From NCBI GenBank assembly GCA_025449115.1, contig JAHLKC010000171.1:1-64000 (forward strand): a stretch of DNA of 64,000 nucleotides, read 5' to 3'. Shown piece by piece: positions 36,631 to 54,466 of this stretch (position 1 is the first letter of the stretch; the number at the start of each line of letters is the position of its first letter). Origin of the DNA: Chytridium lagenaria (lineage: Eukaryota > Chytridiomycota > Chytridiomycetes > Chytridiales > Chytridiaceae). The notes below the pieces were generated by a model. It worked only from the letters and a program-made list of their open reading frames with translations, did not search any database and had not been told where the DNA came from. Position numbers and translations under genes: made by a program.

Positions 36631-39600
36631 ATGACATTGCAAGAAATTTTGGCTGAGGTGTCCGGAAAGCTGTTTGCAGCATTGATCGACCACAACACGC
36701 CACTCAATATTACTCAAGACAGCATTGTTACTCTGCGAGGCTTGCGGGAAAACCTTTCAGAAAACCCTGTAATATGGAAGAACGTCGATTTGATATCTGT
36801 AAACAACTGTTTATGATCGCAAACGCTAATCCTCCAAGTGGTCCACGAATTTGCTAGTCCATCTTCCCAGTTTGGAAACGCTGCATCTTTTAATCTAAAA
36901 AGTGTACAGTTCCAGCAACCCGTTCCAGAGTTATGCGGAAATGATCCAAAGCAGGATGCAAAATCCTATTGTGGCAGAATTGGTTTCTTTCGTCATCACC
37001 GTAATACGTGCTGAAGAAACATTAAGGTTTTTTAGAGTAATATCTATAAAAATACTGATAATATGCTCTAAGGCTTACTGACTTATTTATAAAGGCATTT
37101 AATTTGCACATAATTTTTAGTAACGTTTTTTTTCAAGATGTCGATAGATAGACCGCAACTAAGGTGGCTTTTGTTCTATGTCCTTTTAGAAACGCATGGA
37201 ACTAGTTTGATGCCATTTCACATGCATATTGCGGAAAGGTTTCACCTTTCAAACTTCCAAATTCTTCTGTCAAGAGAAAATGCCAAAAAGTATTTGGGCC
37301 AAAAAGAAACGTAAACTCATTACTTCATCAGTGCTATAGTCGATTACGCTTCTAACGACGTCTGCTCTGTGACAGCCTTGGAGCTTATACCCTTTTTTTA
37401 CGGTTCTGCGAAAGAGATACTTTTGGGAAGTTTGGACAAGTTGCTCAGATTATACTTCGAAGAAATATCAAGCCAGTTTGAAACTCAGTCTAAGCAACCT
37501 TCACATTCCGACCCTAGAATAGGATATATCATAGCGTATCTGTTTTCAGTATGCTTTTGGTTCCAGATATACTGCCAGGTAATCATGTGACTTTTTCCGG
37601 GCTCACTTCCGGTGTAGATTTCCTCCCACGGGTATTGATGTTTGCTGCCGACGAGAGCTTGGTTTCCAAAGTTTGCTTATACGAGGCAAGCTCAAAATTT
37701 TCTAAAGCGGGCGTAACTGTGCCGTAAGAGAATAATAAGTATAAATGTGTCTAAGCTTCTTCTGTAGCTGGACAGTTTCGGAGAGAGTGATGCATTGGTG
37801 TGATCTTCTATTTGAATCGTACAAAGAAGGATACCAAATTGTACTTCTGGACTACTTCAAACTTTTGGAATATATTGTGTTTACATTCAGCGAGCCGCCA
37901 CCAACGGACACAAATTCGTATAGCACGTTTAAGTCTTTAAGAGACAATGCGCATCATTTACTAAAGTCGCTTGTAAATAACGTAAGATATAACTCAATAG
38001 TATTATCTAATGTCTGCCAGCTTCAGACTACCGCCGTTGAAGCTAAGCTGAAAAACAATCCGAAGTGCCAGGAGATTCTTTATCGATTTTTTGCGGAGTA
38101 TGAAGGATTATTGTCTTTGTGGGTCCGGAGAATGCAGAAAAATATAGGATTCACGAATCCGTTACTATCATCCTTGTGGGTCATTATCATCGAACTCGGT
38201 GGCACGGTTTTGGGTGCTTCTACTGCTTTACGTACATACAATGCCGTATTTCTACAGGTATATAACCTTACCTTCATATTATTAAATTGTTTAAGATAAA
38301 AAGCGATTTATTGATGAAAGACGAGGAGTTTGGGTCGCCTAATATAATTGTCACGTTTCGACGAGCATGGAATTCAAGCTACCCGTCTGCTTTCAGGTTT
38401 GAAAATTAACCAATTACACTGACTAACGCGCTATAGAAATAGCTTGGTTGAATGTTTAGAAAAAATGACGGAACTTGAATTGCCAGAGTTGAAGAATTTG
38501 CTGGCGTGTTTGGCGATACTTGCCAACACAAACGAGAAAAAGCTTTTAGATATTTCTTTGATCTCCACAACGGCCCATTTTCTTCTACCATATTTCTCGC
38601 GCTTTATCAAGTTAGGACACGACAAAAAGATGGACGAGGAGACCACGTATATCATTCAGACCTTGCTCAGTCGTCTGTCAAAGTCGTATGTGCCTTCCTA
38701 TTCTACGATATTTGATATTGAGGACGCCTTGGATAATATGGCGATGGTTTCCTGCAAGTCGACGGCGTCGGTAGACCGCCGTTTTCCGATGTTATCTCTC
38801 GCATCCTTGTCATTGACAAATATTGTTGTCAAATCAGGGATGTGGGCCATCTTCGCGGATATCTTACTGCAGCATGCATTTTCCAAAGAAAAAGAGATTG
38901 TTGGAATCGCTGTGGATGAACGTCCGATGATCAGCGCATCCCCGGAAGCAAGCTTAGATAGCCTATTTGATGCTATGCGAAAAGAAGCAATGAAGTTTCG
39001 ACAGATATTGAGCCAGCTTCGTTGCGGAAACGGCCTGTCAAGAAATTCAACGGGCACGAAGAGTTCTCGGTGAAAGCTGTCTTAATGAGGTTGGGGTTTT
39101 TTTTTTACCTAAATTCATTAGTTCATTAGGTCAGAGTTTAGTGATATCCTTGGTGAAGTTTTGAAGACAGGGATGATGGCCGAGAAGGATAATTGTGAGT
39201 TTGGTGGACTGTTTTTCCTTTTTTCAACGCTTTACCAAACTAACCTTTTTCACATCGTTTAGCTTTACTATTAGAAAACTGCCGCGTTTTTTCCGAAAGA
39301 CTTGCTTGCATGTTAATGCGACAGAATCTTCTCCTCCTGAAACGTATGCTCAATTACCTAAACTAGCGGGATACCGAAGGTAATCACTCACCTCCACGAA
39401 GATTTGTCTCATTTTTACAGAGATCTTGAGATTTGCGATACTTTCCGAAAAACACCGTTTTTATGGAAGTTTATATTACTCGTTGTCACAGGTTTACTCA
39501 ATGTTTAAATCCTTTATAATTTAATGCGTGTAGATTATGATAGCTTCACTTCGGCTATCCATCTACTGAGGGCATTGCTAGCTTCATTAATTAACTTTTG

Positions 39601-40070
39601 GAACGGTGGAATTTTCAAAGACTGCAAGTACGAGCTTCAGGCCTCCAAAGTTTTGATCAAAATAATAACATCGGTGAGATAATGGACGGGATGTTTCTAA
39701 GTTTATAGGCGTATGGCTTCTCATTCGACATCATTCATTCGGGACTTTTGGATCGTGTACCTCCCCTTGCACGATCCCAATTGCTTTGAAATACTGGGCC
39801 GTCTGCACAAATACTCCTGACTATCGACCCGATAAGGACACGATTGAAGCAGATTTTCGGCGGTATATTAGGGGCGTCATTGTAAAGTACACATCGCAGC
39901 TTCGGGTATTCTCATCCCCTCTGTTTTATCGAGATAGCCAGAACAAAACAAACGATATGCAATCCTTACGGTTTGCTGAACTTTCGGCGAAGAAATTGAA
40001 GCAAGTTATGTATGATTCCGACCGTTACGTAAACTCCTATTGGAGTGTTAAAAAAGGCCTAAGAAAATGA
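36631..40070 (+). CDS. Large alpha-helical protein, function unknown
   Basis: At least nine exons encode a protein of roughly 1,000 residues starting MTLQEILAEVSGKLFAAL. Legible segments are helical and Leu-rich: LRWLLFYVLLETHGTSLMPF, ALELIPFFYGSAKEILLGSL, VMHWCDLLFESYKEGYQIV, YRFFAEYEGLLSLWVRRM and FPMLSLASLSLTNIVV. The pattern suggests HEAT-like repeats, as in karyopherins or scaffold nucleoporins, but I found no decisive signature and leave it unnamed. The last exon (39,786-40,070) ends YVNSYWSVKKGLRK and overlaps the last coding exon of ERV41 on the other strand by 105 bp. Some exon joins are uncertain. Confidence 0.5.
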
Positions 40071-41379
40071 TTCTTTCACCTCCGACAATCCCACATAAAC
40101 GCGTCAGAAGATGCATGAAACTTGATCGGGACTCCGATATCCGCACAGAGATAGGCTCAATCTCATATTTGATAAAAATTCCTATCCGGATTACCACACA
40201 ATATCTAGCAGCGTGCATACCTGGAATTCCAACCGCTCCAGCCTCTGTGTTGATAACACGACTATAATCTGTCACGGCATACTGGTTTGTTAACAACACT
40301 GTGCTCATTAATCCTCTTGATTTGTCGATGAAAATGGTGGGGACGACAGAAATGAAGTATTGAAACATTTCAAAATCTAAAGTGTAAGATTCAAACACAG
40401 ACCCGCCTTACTGGAGACAGCCATTTCAAGGCTCTTGTCTAGAGGATTGATTAATCCAGGGTAATTGATACCAAACGAGAATTTATCAATCCTGTGAGAA
40501 AAGTTCATGGCTGTATTCCTTTGTTAGACCTTTCATATAAACAAATAAGACGTACATTGATGTTGCACATGTTGGCCGTCAATGTATCCGTGCCCTAAAG
40601 CTGTAAAATGCAAAGTTCCAACGACCTTGTTGACACGTGCTGTTCCAGTATATCTACAGGCAGAAGAGTCGCCTCCTTCATCAACAGTCAGAGAGTTTAA
40701 TGCGGGAAGAAAACCTGAGATGGGGTTGGTATTTGCGGTATTTCTTCTTTTGGCATCCTCAATGACTTGGTGGACGTCCAGGCCATCATCTCGAAGCTTA
40801 TCACTACACTGTGAGTAGGTGATGGACAGAGGTGTTTTACCCAAGCTTTTGCGTACCGTAAGTGCTGAATGTGGTCTGGAGGGCAATTTAGTTGGGGAAA
40901 AGAAGGTGGAAAAAGCAAACTCGGTTGAAAGGAGATTCAATTACTGACAGGAGTTGCTGTAAGTTCCTTGCTTACAGGTAGGGAGGTTCCCGACGCATCA
41001 AATACATCAGCTCTAATATCTATCATTTGTTTAACAAGGCCGCTAGGTGGGATACGAAATACCTGTGCACGCCATAGCGATCGTGAGGTCAACATTGATC
41101 AACAGATGATTGTGCTCCCCTCTCGACTGATCAACCACTAAACAGGCATAAGTTATTAATTCCAACACAACGGTAACTTACAAAACTCGTATTTCTGCTG
41201 GATCCTCATGTACTGATGTACTTCGGAAAACACGAGATAAGAGAGCACAACTGCCACCACAACTGTCAACATCCCACCTGTTAAAGTGGTATGCTGAATA
41301 TTCCTCTCCATTTTCACAAAAGCGTCTACACCCGCTCATCAGTCTCCTTCCTCAATGTAAAGCGAATCGCATACCCCAT
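39966..41379 (-). CDS. ERV41/ERGIC2-type ER-Golgi cargo receptor
   Basis: DAFVKMERNIQHTTLTGG precedes a first membrane span (MLTVVVAVVLSYLVF), then a lumenal domain and the signature YTLDFEMFQYFISVVPTIF, TNQYAVTDYSRVI and IKYEIEPISVRISESR. The second span starts LLTRLCGIVGG. A 43-nt intron (40,037-40,079) joins this to GVYVTVGIIHNLLQFLRRKF, with the stop at 39,966-39,968. Erv41/Erv46 cycle in COPII and COPI vesicles and retrieve ER proteins. The first exon probably starts MGYAIRFTLRKETDERV at 41,379, with a one-base correction before DAFVK. Confidence 0.85.
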
Positions 41380-41503
41380 CTTGCCAACTTCATGTTTGCG
41401 GTTCCGTTCCCTCCCTGACCTGCTCGAGTGTTTGTGCTGCAGTGTCTGTAGCGTTGCACTAATATTCTTTTCTCTTTTTTGGACTTAGATCTGACAAGAC
41501 AAC

Positions 41504-42237
41504 ATGACTGATAGGGAAGAGAGCCCAAGGTGAGCTGCACGACGATGCATGCAGTGCTGATTGCCATGCAACGATAGTTCTGGATTCTTGGATGGATTCA
41601 ATGCAGGACAGGCAAATCCCATCAATCCCATGCTTATTCAATCTCTAATGGAATCCTGTCCGGTAAAGTCTGGAGCGGCTTTGGGTGGAGGTTGGCGCAT
41701 TGAACTTTCGTCTCATACTAATTTGTGATCATAGGGTTTGTTCTTGGAGGTCTTTTCGGAATGTTCATGTCGAGTGTGGATTACGGGCATAATGAGGAGT
41801 ATCTCAAGCTATCGACAAAGGAGCAAATGAAGATTACTGTAAGGGATATGGCGACGAAAAGTTATTCTTCAGCAAAGAACTTCGCGGTTGTTGGCGCTAT
41901 TTTTGCGGGGACTGAGTGTGTAATTGAGTCGGTAGGATATTTATTTTTACATCCTTTGGTTCTTACAGCATGGAAAAACGAAGTATCGGGCGAAAAATGA
42001 TATCTACAATGGAGTTGCTGCAGGATGTTTGACTGGAGCCGCATTATCAGCAAAAGGTGAGCTGATAAAATCGTATTTGTTTATTTTGATCGATTTTCTC
42101 TTTCTCTGCTTCATTCAGCTGGACCAAAGGTGATGGTAAGGAGATACGAGTAACTACATCTAATTATATTTAAGCTTGGAGGGTGTTTGAGTTTTGCCGC
42201 ATTCAGCGCAGCCATAGAGGTCTGGATGAGAAGTTAA
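41504..42237 (+). CDS. TIM22: TIM22, mitochondrial inner-membrane carrier translocase
   Basis: The Tim17/22/23 fold is clear: MESCPVKSGAALGGG, then GFVLGGLFGMFMSSVDY, SSAKNFAVVGAIFAGTECVI, RAKNDIYNGVAAGCLTGAAL and LSFAAFSAAIEVWMRS-stop. TIM22 forms the pore that inserts carrier proteins into the inner membrane. The conserved Cys of CVIES/TECVIES and the ESC motif at the start fit the family. Exon 1 (41,504) encodes MTDREESP; joining it to GQANPINPMLIQSL needs one base or an alternative start at the internal Met. The gene runs divergently from ERV41 and ends 23 bp from the stop of the coiled-coil gene. Confidence 0.9.
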
Positions 42238-42260
42238 CAACAAATAAAGCGCATATATCA

Positions 42261-43925
42261 TCACGGATATTCATCGTCATCCGAGTCGGAGAGCAAGTAA
42301 CTGAATTCCAACGACTTTTTCGGACTCCCGCCTTCATTTTCTCCATTAGAGTTCGCGTCTCTCCAGAGACTCCGGCCAGAACCACCAGTCGCGTAAGAGC
42401 GCGCTCAGATGAGCTCCATGACCTCGAGAAGGAGCTCGGCTTCCCGTGCCAGAACCTCTCGAATTTTGAGGACGGAGGTCCCGTAACTTTGCGGAGGCGG
42501 AGTGTGGGGGTAGCGCCGAATTCAGGTCGTATTGTGGAACATCTTGAGTATGAGCGTTTGTAGGCGGCGTGCGAGCTTTAGACAGGTTGGACAGGGCTTC
42601 CGCCACAATTTTTGACTTCAATGACGTGATTCGATCCTTTCGCAGTTCCTTGGACTTGCTTTCTAAAGCTTGCGTTTTTAGGATGCTAGACACGCGAAGC
42701 TTCAGCATGTCATCCCGGACCTGCAACTGTCGTGATAACTCGCGGTTTTCCCGTTCCAGACTATCCTTTCTTGCAATGAACTCCTGGTTGTTAAAATGCA
42801 TTTTTTGAGTTGCGTTTCCAGTCTTTGGTTCTCTACTTCAAGTGCTGTCGTGTGATCTGATAAGTACTTTGCCGCTTCTCTTGTGCAGCGTTTTCCATCT
42901 CCGCGATTTTTGCGTCTGCTTCTTTTGGAGTTTCATGCGAATTTCCAACAAACTTCGTTCAAGATCTGATACGGCTTGCACGTGTTTAGCATCTGCCTCG
43001 GCGATTTCTTTTCTGACTTTTGTTATTTCGGCTTCGTGTCGGGCTCGCCGTGTCTATATTGTATGAGAACCCGACCTTTTTCGTCGTAAGCTTTACCATG
43101 ACATCAGATAAATGCATAATCTCCTGCTGTTTTCCCTTCTAGTTTTACCTCTAATTCGACCGCCAACGCTTTTTAATTCTTGCATCATTTCAGCAATGTC
43201 ATAATTCCATCAAAATCTACCTTCAATCTTTGCCTTGTTCTCAGCCTCCCTCACCTTTTTTCTGTTTGTAAAGTACTCTTGATCCTGTTTTTGAATTTCC
43301 ACCAGCTTGTCAATGGCTGTTTGCTTTTCACTCTTCTTCAGATGGAGGTACTCAATGTACTCGGCCTGACAAACGCATGTAATGGGATTAGTACAGTCAA
43401 AACGTAAAATGGTGTGAAAAAAACTAAACATATTTTCATAACTATCGTACCGTATCTTTTTTTGTCGCATCGATCTCTGCTCGATACCATTCATTTTCCG
43501 TCTTACTATTGCTTCTTAGTCAACGCTGGAATACAGATGTTGTGAAAACAGAAATGTCAAGTTCGTTCCACTCACTAATGCTGACATTTCCTTTTATACT
43601 CTGACAAATCTGCCTCTAATGCCTCCAGCCTAAAACATTATCTGCGGTACCATCAACTATATCCAAACCTCTTTCTCAACAACTCCTCATCCAACTCCTC
43701 AATCTTAATCTCAGCAGCCTGTCCACTGTTCGCAAATGTCGATCCTCCACCAGCAACAGCTGTGCCCTTCCCCCCCTTCTTCGCCATTGCCACAGCCCCT
43801 CCATTCCCATTAATCATCGACTTGATGATCGGATGATTGCCGAAACTCTCATTGGCAAGCATCGCCTTCCTCTGTTTCTTAGACATGTACGCCGCAGTGG
43901 CATCATTCTCAGGCACACCCTCCAT
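42261..43925 (-). CDS. Coiled-coil protein, DUF4515/BBOF1-like
   Basis: MEGVPENDATAAYMSKKQRK, then a Gly-rich linker and ELDEELLRKR spliced to LEALEADLSEYK. Long coiled coils follow: EYIEYLHLKKSEKQTAIDKL, HEAEITKVRKEIAEADAKHV and RKDSLERENRELSRQL. It ends in a Ser/Asp tail, LSDSDDDEYP-stop. The pattern EYIEYLHLKK...EKQTAI resembles the DUF4515 module of basal-body and axonemal proteins such as BBOF1. If right, this points to a flagellated life stage. The family call rests on pattern only; the coiled-coil nature is certain. One or two exon joins need a base correction. Confidence 0.5.
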
Positions 43926-44053
43926 TTCCAGAAGATATCAAAAAGTCAATCACTGATTTGCCTCATTTATTATATATAATCGCCTTTTTCCTCGCTCGCG
44001 GCAAATTTCCCCCAAAATGGAGAATATACAAAAGAAGAAAGAACTGTCGCTGC

Positions 44054-49651
<5,598 letters not shown>

Positions 49652-49796
49652 CCTCGTTCCTTTTATTCCAATGTACACCAGGAAAGAGGATTGAAGGAAA
49701 GAAGAAGATGGATGGGATGTGGACGGGGATGGAGTGGTGGTGGGATGCTGAGAGAGTATCGACGGATAAAGTTACAATTGAACAACGAATGACGTT

Positions 49797-49920
49797 GAGT
49801 GAGAGGGAGTGAGTGAGTGAATGAATGAATGGATGAATGAATGGGCGGGTTGTGATGTGCTGTGGTGTAGGTGTAGGTGTAGGTGTGGGTATGGGTATGG
49901 GTGCCCTCCTCCTCTTCTAC
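49797..49920. repeat. Microsatellite cluster upstream of the KDM5 gene
   Basis: A run of GAGT/GAAT tetramers is followed by GGTGTA hexamers grading into GGTATG hexamers. On the plus strand this is G-rich with regular spacing. It is probably simple repeat expansion in the KDM5 promoter region. Confidence 0.7.
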
Positions 49921-50137
49921 CTACAGCTTTTTTTCTTGTTCTTGGGAATGTCTCTTGCTAATAAATAATAATATATTTTAATTTATTTATTTAGTGTGGT
50001 CTGTTGGTCCAACAACTCTCTGACTCACTGCTCCCTATGCCTGTGTAACCAATGAGTTTTCCATAAAAAAGGAGACATTTCTTTGTTTTGTCGATAGCGT
50101 TTTTGCTGACACTAACATTAAAAATTGAAAATCTTCC

Positions 50138-50597
50138 TTCGCAAACGCTAAAGTTGATGGTAATAAATTTTAAAATTACCGTTAATGGTCTTACCACACA
50201 AAACATTTCACATGACTAAAGATGAAGATTAAGTGATGGCTTTGTTTGCTTGAAGATCCAGAAGCAGCTTCAGGAGCTCGACATAAATGCTGCCGGTGTT
50301 GAAGTGAAAATTTTCTAGAGTCTTTCTAGAGGCTCTGATCGGTTTCTGTGGAATCTTGCTGGCGTCCCTTGGAGGTGGTGGCCTTCTTGCCGATTGGCTT
50401 CGGTGAGCTGTGGGCCAAGTTTGGGGGTGATATTTTTGAGAGATCCATGGTCATCTCTGTTGGGATCAACCATGTTTGTTAAATTTCCTAAGTTAAAATC
50501 TCCTCACGTTAGTGGAGTCGCTAACGACAAAATTCCTTGCTAAGTTGAAAGTTGATGTTTTTGAAATTATTGAAAATTGAATTTTAGCGTTTGCGAA
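50138..50597. mobile_element. Possible small non-coding TIR element (MITE-like)
   Basis: A perfect 15-bp inverted repeat, TTCGCAAACGCTAAA, lies at 50,138-50,152 and, reversed, at 50,583-50,597. The enclosed 430 bp holds no credible ORF. Next to the repeats on both inner sides is AAAGTTGATG or a close variant. I could not define a target-site duplication, so the element ends are uncertain. Confidence 0.4.
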
Positions 50598-51258
50598 AAC
50601 TCTCTATTTAGAAGAAATCCCCTTTTAGAGCGAGTGAAAATGATGGATGGTCTATAACTGGAGTAATAAACTAGGACGAGAAAATTCTCTCTTCGGGTTT
50701 CTCTTGTTATTATTAATAAAGGTAATGAATATTTGCAATATTATTATCCGTTTAGTAATAGTAAAATATTAACAAACATGTAACATCTAGAACCAACATT
50801 CCATCCATCCTTGCTTCCTCTTATTCTATTGCATCAGTTGTGATTATGTGATTTCATGGTCAGACACAGCTTCCTTCGCCAAGACTGTTGACACCTTAAG
50901 TTGTAGATCGTCACAAGATAGGAACAGCAAAGAGAAAAATAGGTGCACGTAAGCTAGAGCAGAGCTCCCTCACTCATCACCTGCCAGTTTATACCAAAGA
51001 TAGACTTGAAAAGCGCTAGAGGTGGAATGTAACAGACAAAGCCTTGACCAAAGGACACCATGAACAAGGAGGGTGTAGGCACAGCCTTCTGAGTTTGTTC
51101 TGTTGTTTTCCTCCTGCGGTTATAATAGTTTTCTGCGTATGAATAAAAGAAGGAGCTCTTTAATATTGGTCACTGCATCAATATGCGTGGTATGTGTGTT
51201 GTTTATTATTCCCTTATGTTGATAGTTACTCTAGTTATATATGTTTTTGATGTTTATA
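50598..51258. other. AT-rich non-coding stretch
   Basis: No ORF with domain support, no RNA gene and no clear repeat could be seen here. It separates the possible MITE from the pogo-like element. Confidence 0.5.
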
Positions 51259-51423
51259 CCGTAATTTTGATGGTTGTGACCCAACAGTCCGCTGTTAATT
51301 AAATACGGTCAGGTCAGGACCGTCAAACTTATTTTTTTTCTTATCAACTAAAAAATTAATATAAAGGAGTTTTTTGTTTGTTCCATATAGAAAAGTGGTT
51401 TTCCTTACTTATAAGGATTTTGG

Positions 51424-53969
51424 ATGTCAGGTTGCTGTAAAACCTGCAAAAAGATGTTGTCAGCTATGCCAGAAACTGTTGGCAAGTTCCGGAAGATAAA
51501 AACTATCCTCAGAATTGAACAGAAGATGAGGCTCATTCAGCACTATAATTCTTCTGCTGCCTTCAGGGAAATCACGAGACATAGATTCGCAGTTATAAAC
51601 AATGTTGATCACAAAGCCTTGAATAAATGGATTCAGCAATACACTCAGTTTGAAGGGATTAAGGACAAAACATTAGGAATACACTTCACAACGGCCCCAC
51701 CATCACTGGTATTGAAGATGATTTTGAGGGTCTTTTGATTGGTAAGGCTTCCTGTCGGGGTTTTGCTTTTTGTTTCTTAAACTCAACTTTAATCTAAAGA
51801 TTATGTGGAAACTCGAGTCCACATGATGGAGAAATGCTTGGTTGCAAAGGCTGCGGAGGTTGTAAAGAGAGAGTTTCCAACCTTCCATCAAGTGCCAACA
51901 TATGCGGTTAAGAAGAAGAAGGCAATTGATAACTGTGAGATTATTGGATAACCTCACCAAGAGGCATGAATGTGTCGCTTATATAGACGTCGTGCCCTTA
52001 TCCTTATTTCCTTATTCCCGTTCCATTCTTTTCCCTCTCAGGGTTTTTCATAGTTTTTCCCCATAGATACGAGAGAGGTTTTTATAGAAGGAAGGGCGGT
52101 CGACGTGGTATGCCAACTTATGACATGCTACCACGTTGGTCGAGATGCCTGTTGTTGTTATTTGATTCCCCTTTATGTATTGTTTTATTATTTGTAGAAA
52201 ATTGAATAGATTTACGTGCACCTCTGTAGTCCTGGATTGATCCCACACATACATCCAGGTATGGCTGCCCTTGGGCCATGCTTTCTTCATTCTTCTGTTA
52301 TTCAATATTGTGTTATTTAGTTGTACCTGCGGGCGCTCGGGGATCACGCCACTGGGGGAGACTACACCTTGAACCAAGACACTTGAGTCTAAGAAGGCCT
52401 GAGCCCTGGATAGACGCCTCTGTGGCATGATTCCTTTGAAGGTTTGGGTAGTATAACCACCTCTGTTCTTTTCTTGATTGCGATGACTGGCTATCTAGTT
52501 GCCTGTGAGTGGGAGTGCGGCATGAGCAGGGCCTTAGGTAGAAGAGATCAGATCAGAACATGTTAAAACGGCTTATTGCGGCGATTACGAGGCCTTGTAC
52601 ACTACTAGGAGCGGGATGGACTCCCTCCTTGATGACCCTTCCACTCTGGCGCGTTGGATCTCCGCCTGAGTACCGTTTTCCTTCCTTTTTCCTTCCTTTC
52701 TTTCATTTAGATTAGTTTTAGAGCAGAACCACAGCAACTTAAATCCCCGCTGTCACTAAAGGCAGAATAGGGCTTGACTCTTGATCTAGGAGTACCTTCT
52801 AGACGCTAGTCTTGTCACCTACTATGTGGTTCTCTACCTCTGTATGCCGGGGCTTAGCAGAGGGGGCCATAGAGAGAACTTCACATAACCAATCAAGTGA
52901 CGCAATACACAGCATTGGAGGATGAATCATCATTAGAGGCATCAGATGATGATGATCTGCAAGAAATCAGATGCAATCATGAGGCAGCCTCTTAGAGCGG
53001 TGACTGGTTTGCAGCCCTCTGGAACCCAACCGCACTTCCTCTTCACATGACATTTTGCAACACCATACCCGCATAGTGACTGGATCCGCCGACGGTTGAT
53101 TTCAAACGGATATTCAGTAAAACCGTCGCATCACTCATGTAGCTCAACTGGACTCATTGGCAGAGATGGATTTGGAAGACTTTAAGAGATTCATTATTCA
53201 CATGATGATCCGAATGAAGGTTTCTCCAGATAGAGTTGGGAATATGGATCAGACGAATATCCCTTTTGATTTGCAATATAGCACAACTATAGCAAAACGA
53301 GGGGCAAAAACAGTATCCCTAAAGAAGCAGAAGACAAAAGGAGGTAAAGAGTCACGTTTTCCTTTCCTTTTTTTTTATGCATTTAATAGTGGGAGCAAGA
53401 GCAACTTGTAGTCTGACGGTCATTGGGGATGGCCACAAACTTCCCCCCATGATGGTTTTCCATGGAAAGAGAGGGCCACCTGGACAGCCAAGCCGTGGGC
53501 TGAAAGTAGCAGGGGAGTGTTTAATGCTGGATAGAATGTATGACGGAAGACTTTTTGCACTGTTCAGGATAATGGATGGGTGGACAAGACTGGAATGATT
53601 GATTGGGTTGAACGGATCTGGAAGCCGTTCGCTTTGTCGAAAAAGGTCAGACGGGGTTTGCATTCTAATGTTTGGATTCCTTCCAGTGCATATGATGGCA
53701 GATGTTGTTCAGAGCATCTCTGACTGCAACACTGTGGTCATTCACTTCCTCCTGGCTCAACAAGCGCTCTTCAGATTTGTTATGTCGGAATCAACAAACC
53801 TTTCAAGGACAAGTTGCGCGCAGGAATTCTGGCATGGCATGATGTGAACCATGACCAAAAAATTGGACGGGTGGAGATAGCTGCTCTTGTTGATGAAGCA
53901 TGGACAAGCATTCCCCACACCACGGTTACTAATACTTTTCAATCGAGTTTATTTTATGGAAGACTTTAA
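51424..53969 (+). pseudogene. Decayed pogo/Tigger-type DDE transposase
   Basis: The 5' part encodes an HTH-like segment (LRIEQKMRLIQHYNSSAAFR ... HKALNKWIQQYTQFEG), then VETRVHMMEKCLVAKAAEVV. After an insertion come the catalytic-domain pieces GNMDQTNIPFDLQYSTTI, TCSLTVIGDGHKLPPMMVFH, a DNGWVDKTGMIDWVERIW block and a terminal VGINKPFKDKLRAGILAWHD. These match the DDE_1 nuclease pattern (N-x-D-x-T, VI-DG-K-PPM-F-GK, DN-W). The pieces are in several frames and are split by about 0.9 kb of foreign DNA, so the gene is dead. Confidence 0.7.
52197..52640. repeat. Dispersed repeat, copy A (inside the transposase)
   Basis: This segment is closely similar to the one at 55,068-55,430. Shared blocks include GGGGGAGACTACACCTTGAA, GAGCCCTGGATAGAC, CTCTGTGGCATGATTCCTTT and GGCTATCTAGTTGCCTGT. 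It sits in the DNA that interrupts the transposase gene (about 51,960-52,870), so it arrived after the pogo-like element. The class (LTR, SINE or other) is not clear. Confidence 0.6.
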
Positions 53970-54055
53970 TAGTTCAATAATAAATAACCGTATAATAAAT
54001 CCAATATATTAAATATCCCCTTAATTATATAAAGCCCACACTATTATTCAAAGTC

Positions 54056-54443
54056 CGGAAATCTGATCTAAAAGAAGTGCAATTGCCACTCCACCATTCT
54101 GGTAGCTGTACCGTCTAACTTGAGCATTAGGAGATTGAACAAGAAGCTCCACAACTTGAGCAAACTTGTTCACGTATAAGTCCCTCTGATGAAGAAAAGC
54201 CCGAGGCACAAATCCAATGGTGCATGTCTCATGTCCTTGCTGAATTAACACAGCCTTGATGGCAAACTCATCCTTTCCGTCGTCTTCTCTCCGAATCATT
54301 GTTGCCTTGAATCTGACCAGATTATGCACCTCAAGCCAGCTGCCACAGGGTTCCTCTTCCTCCACATGCTCGAATGCACAGTCTTCCATTGTTGCTCTTC
54401 TGTAGCCTGAAAATGAAAACCCAAGACCCATCATCACTGTCAT
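54056..54443 (-). CDS. HIRAN-like domain protein inside the pogo-like element
   Basis: This is an intact single-exon frame of about 130 codons; an alternative start at 54,389 gives MEDCAFEHVEEEEP. The core reads LVRFKATMIRREDDGKDEFA, then CTIGFVPRAFLHQRD and a hydrophobic terminal strand IALLLD. That resembles the HIRAN fold (REP-N-DPNAI ... IGYVPR). HIRAN domains bind single-stranded 3' DNA ends in HLTF/Rad5 proteins, and stand-alone forms occur next to mobile elements. The frame is undamaged while the neighbouring transposase is wrecked. Family assignment is moderate; function is inferred. Confidence 0.5.
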
Positions 54444-54466
54444 CTCGAGGCGAAGTGGTGTATGAT

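Noticed and set aside
53352..53663. Minus-strand frame of 103 codons within the pogo-like element
   Set aside because: It is antisense to the DDE transposase core (VIGDGHKLPPMMVFHGK) and has no motif of its own.
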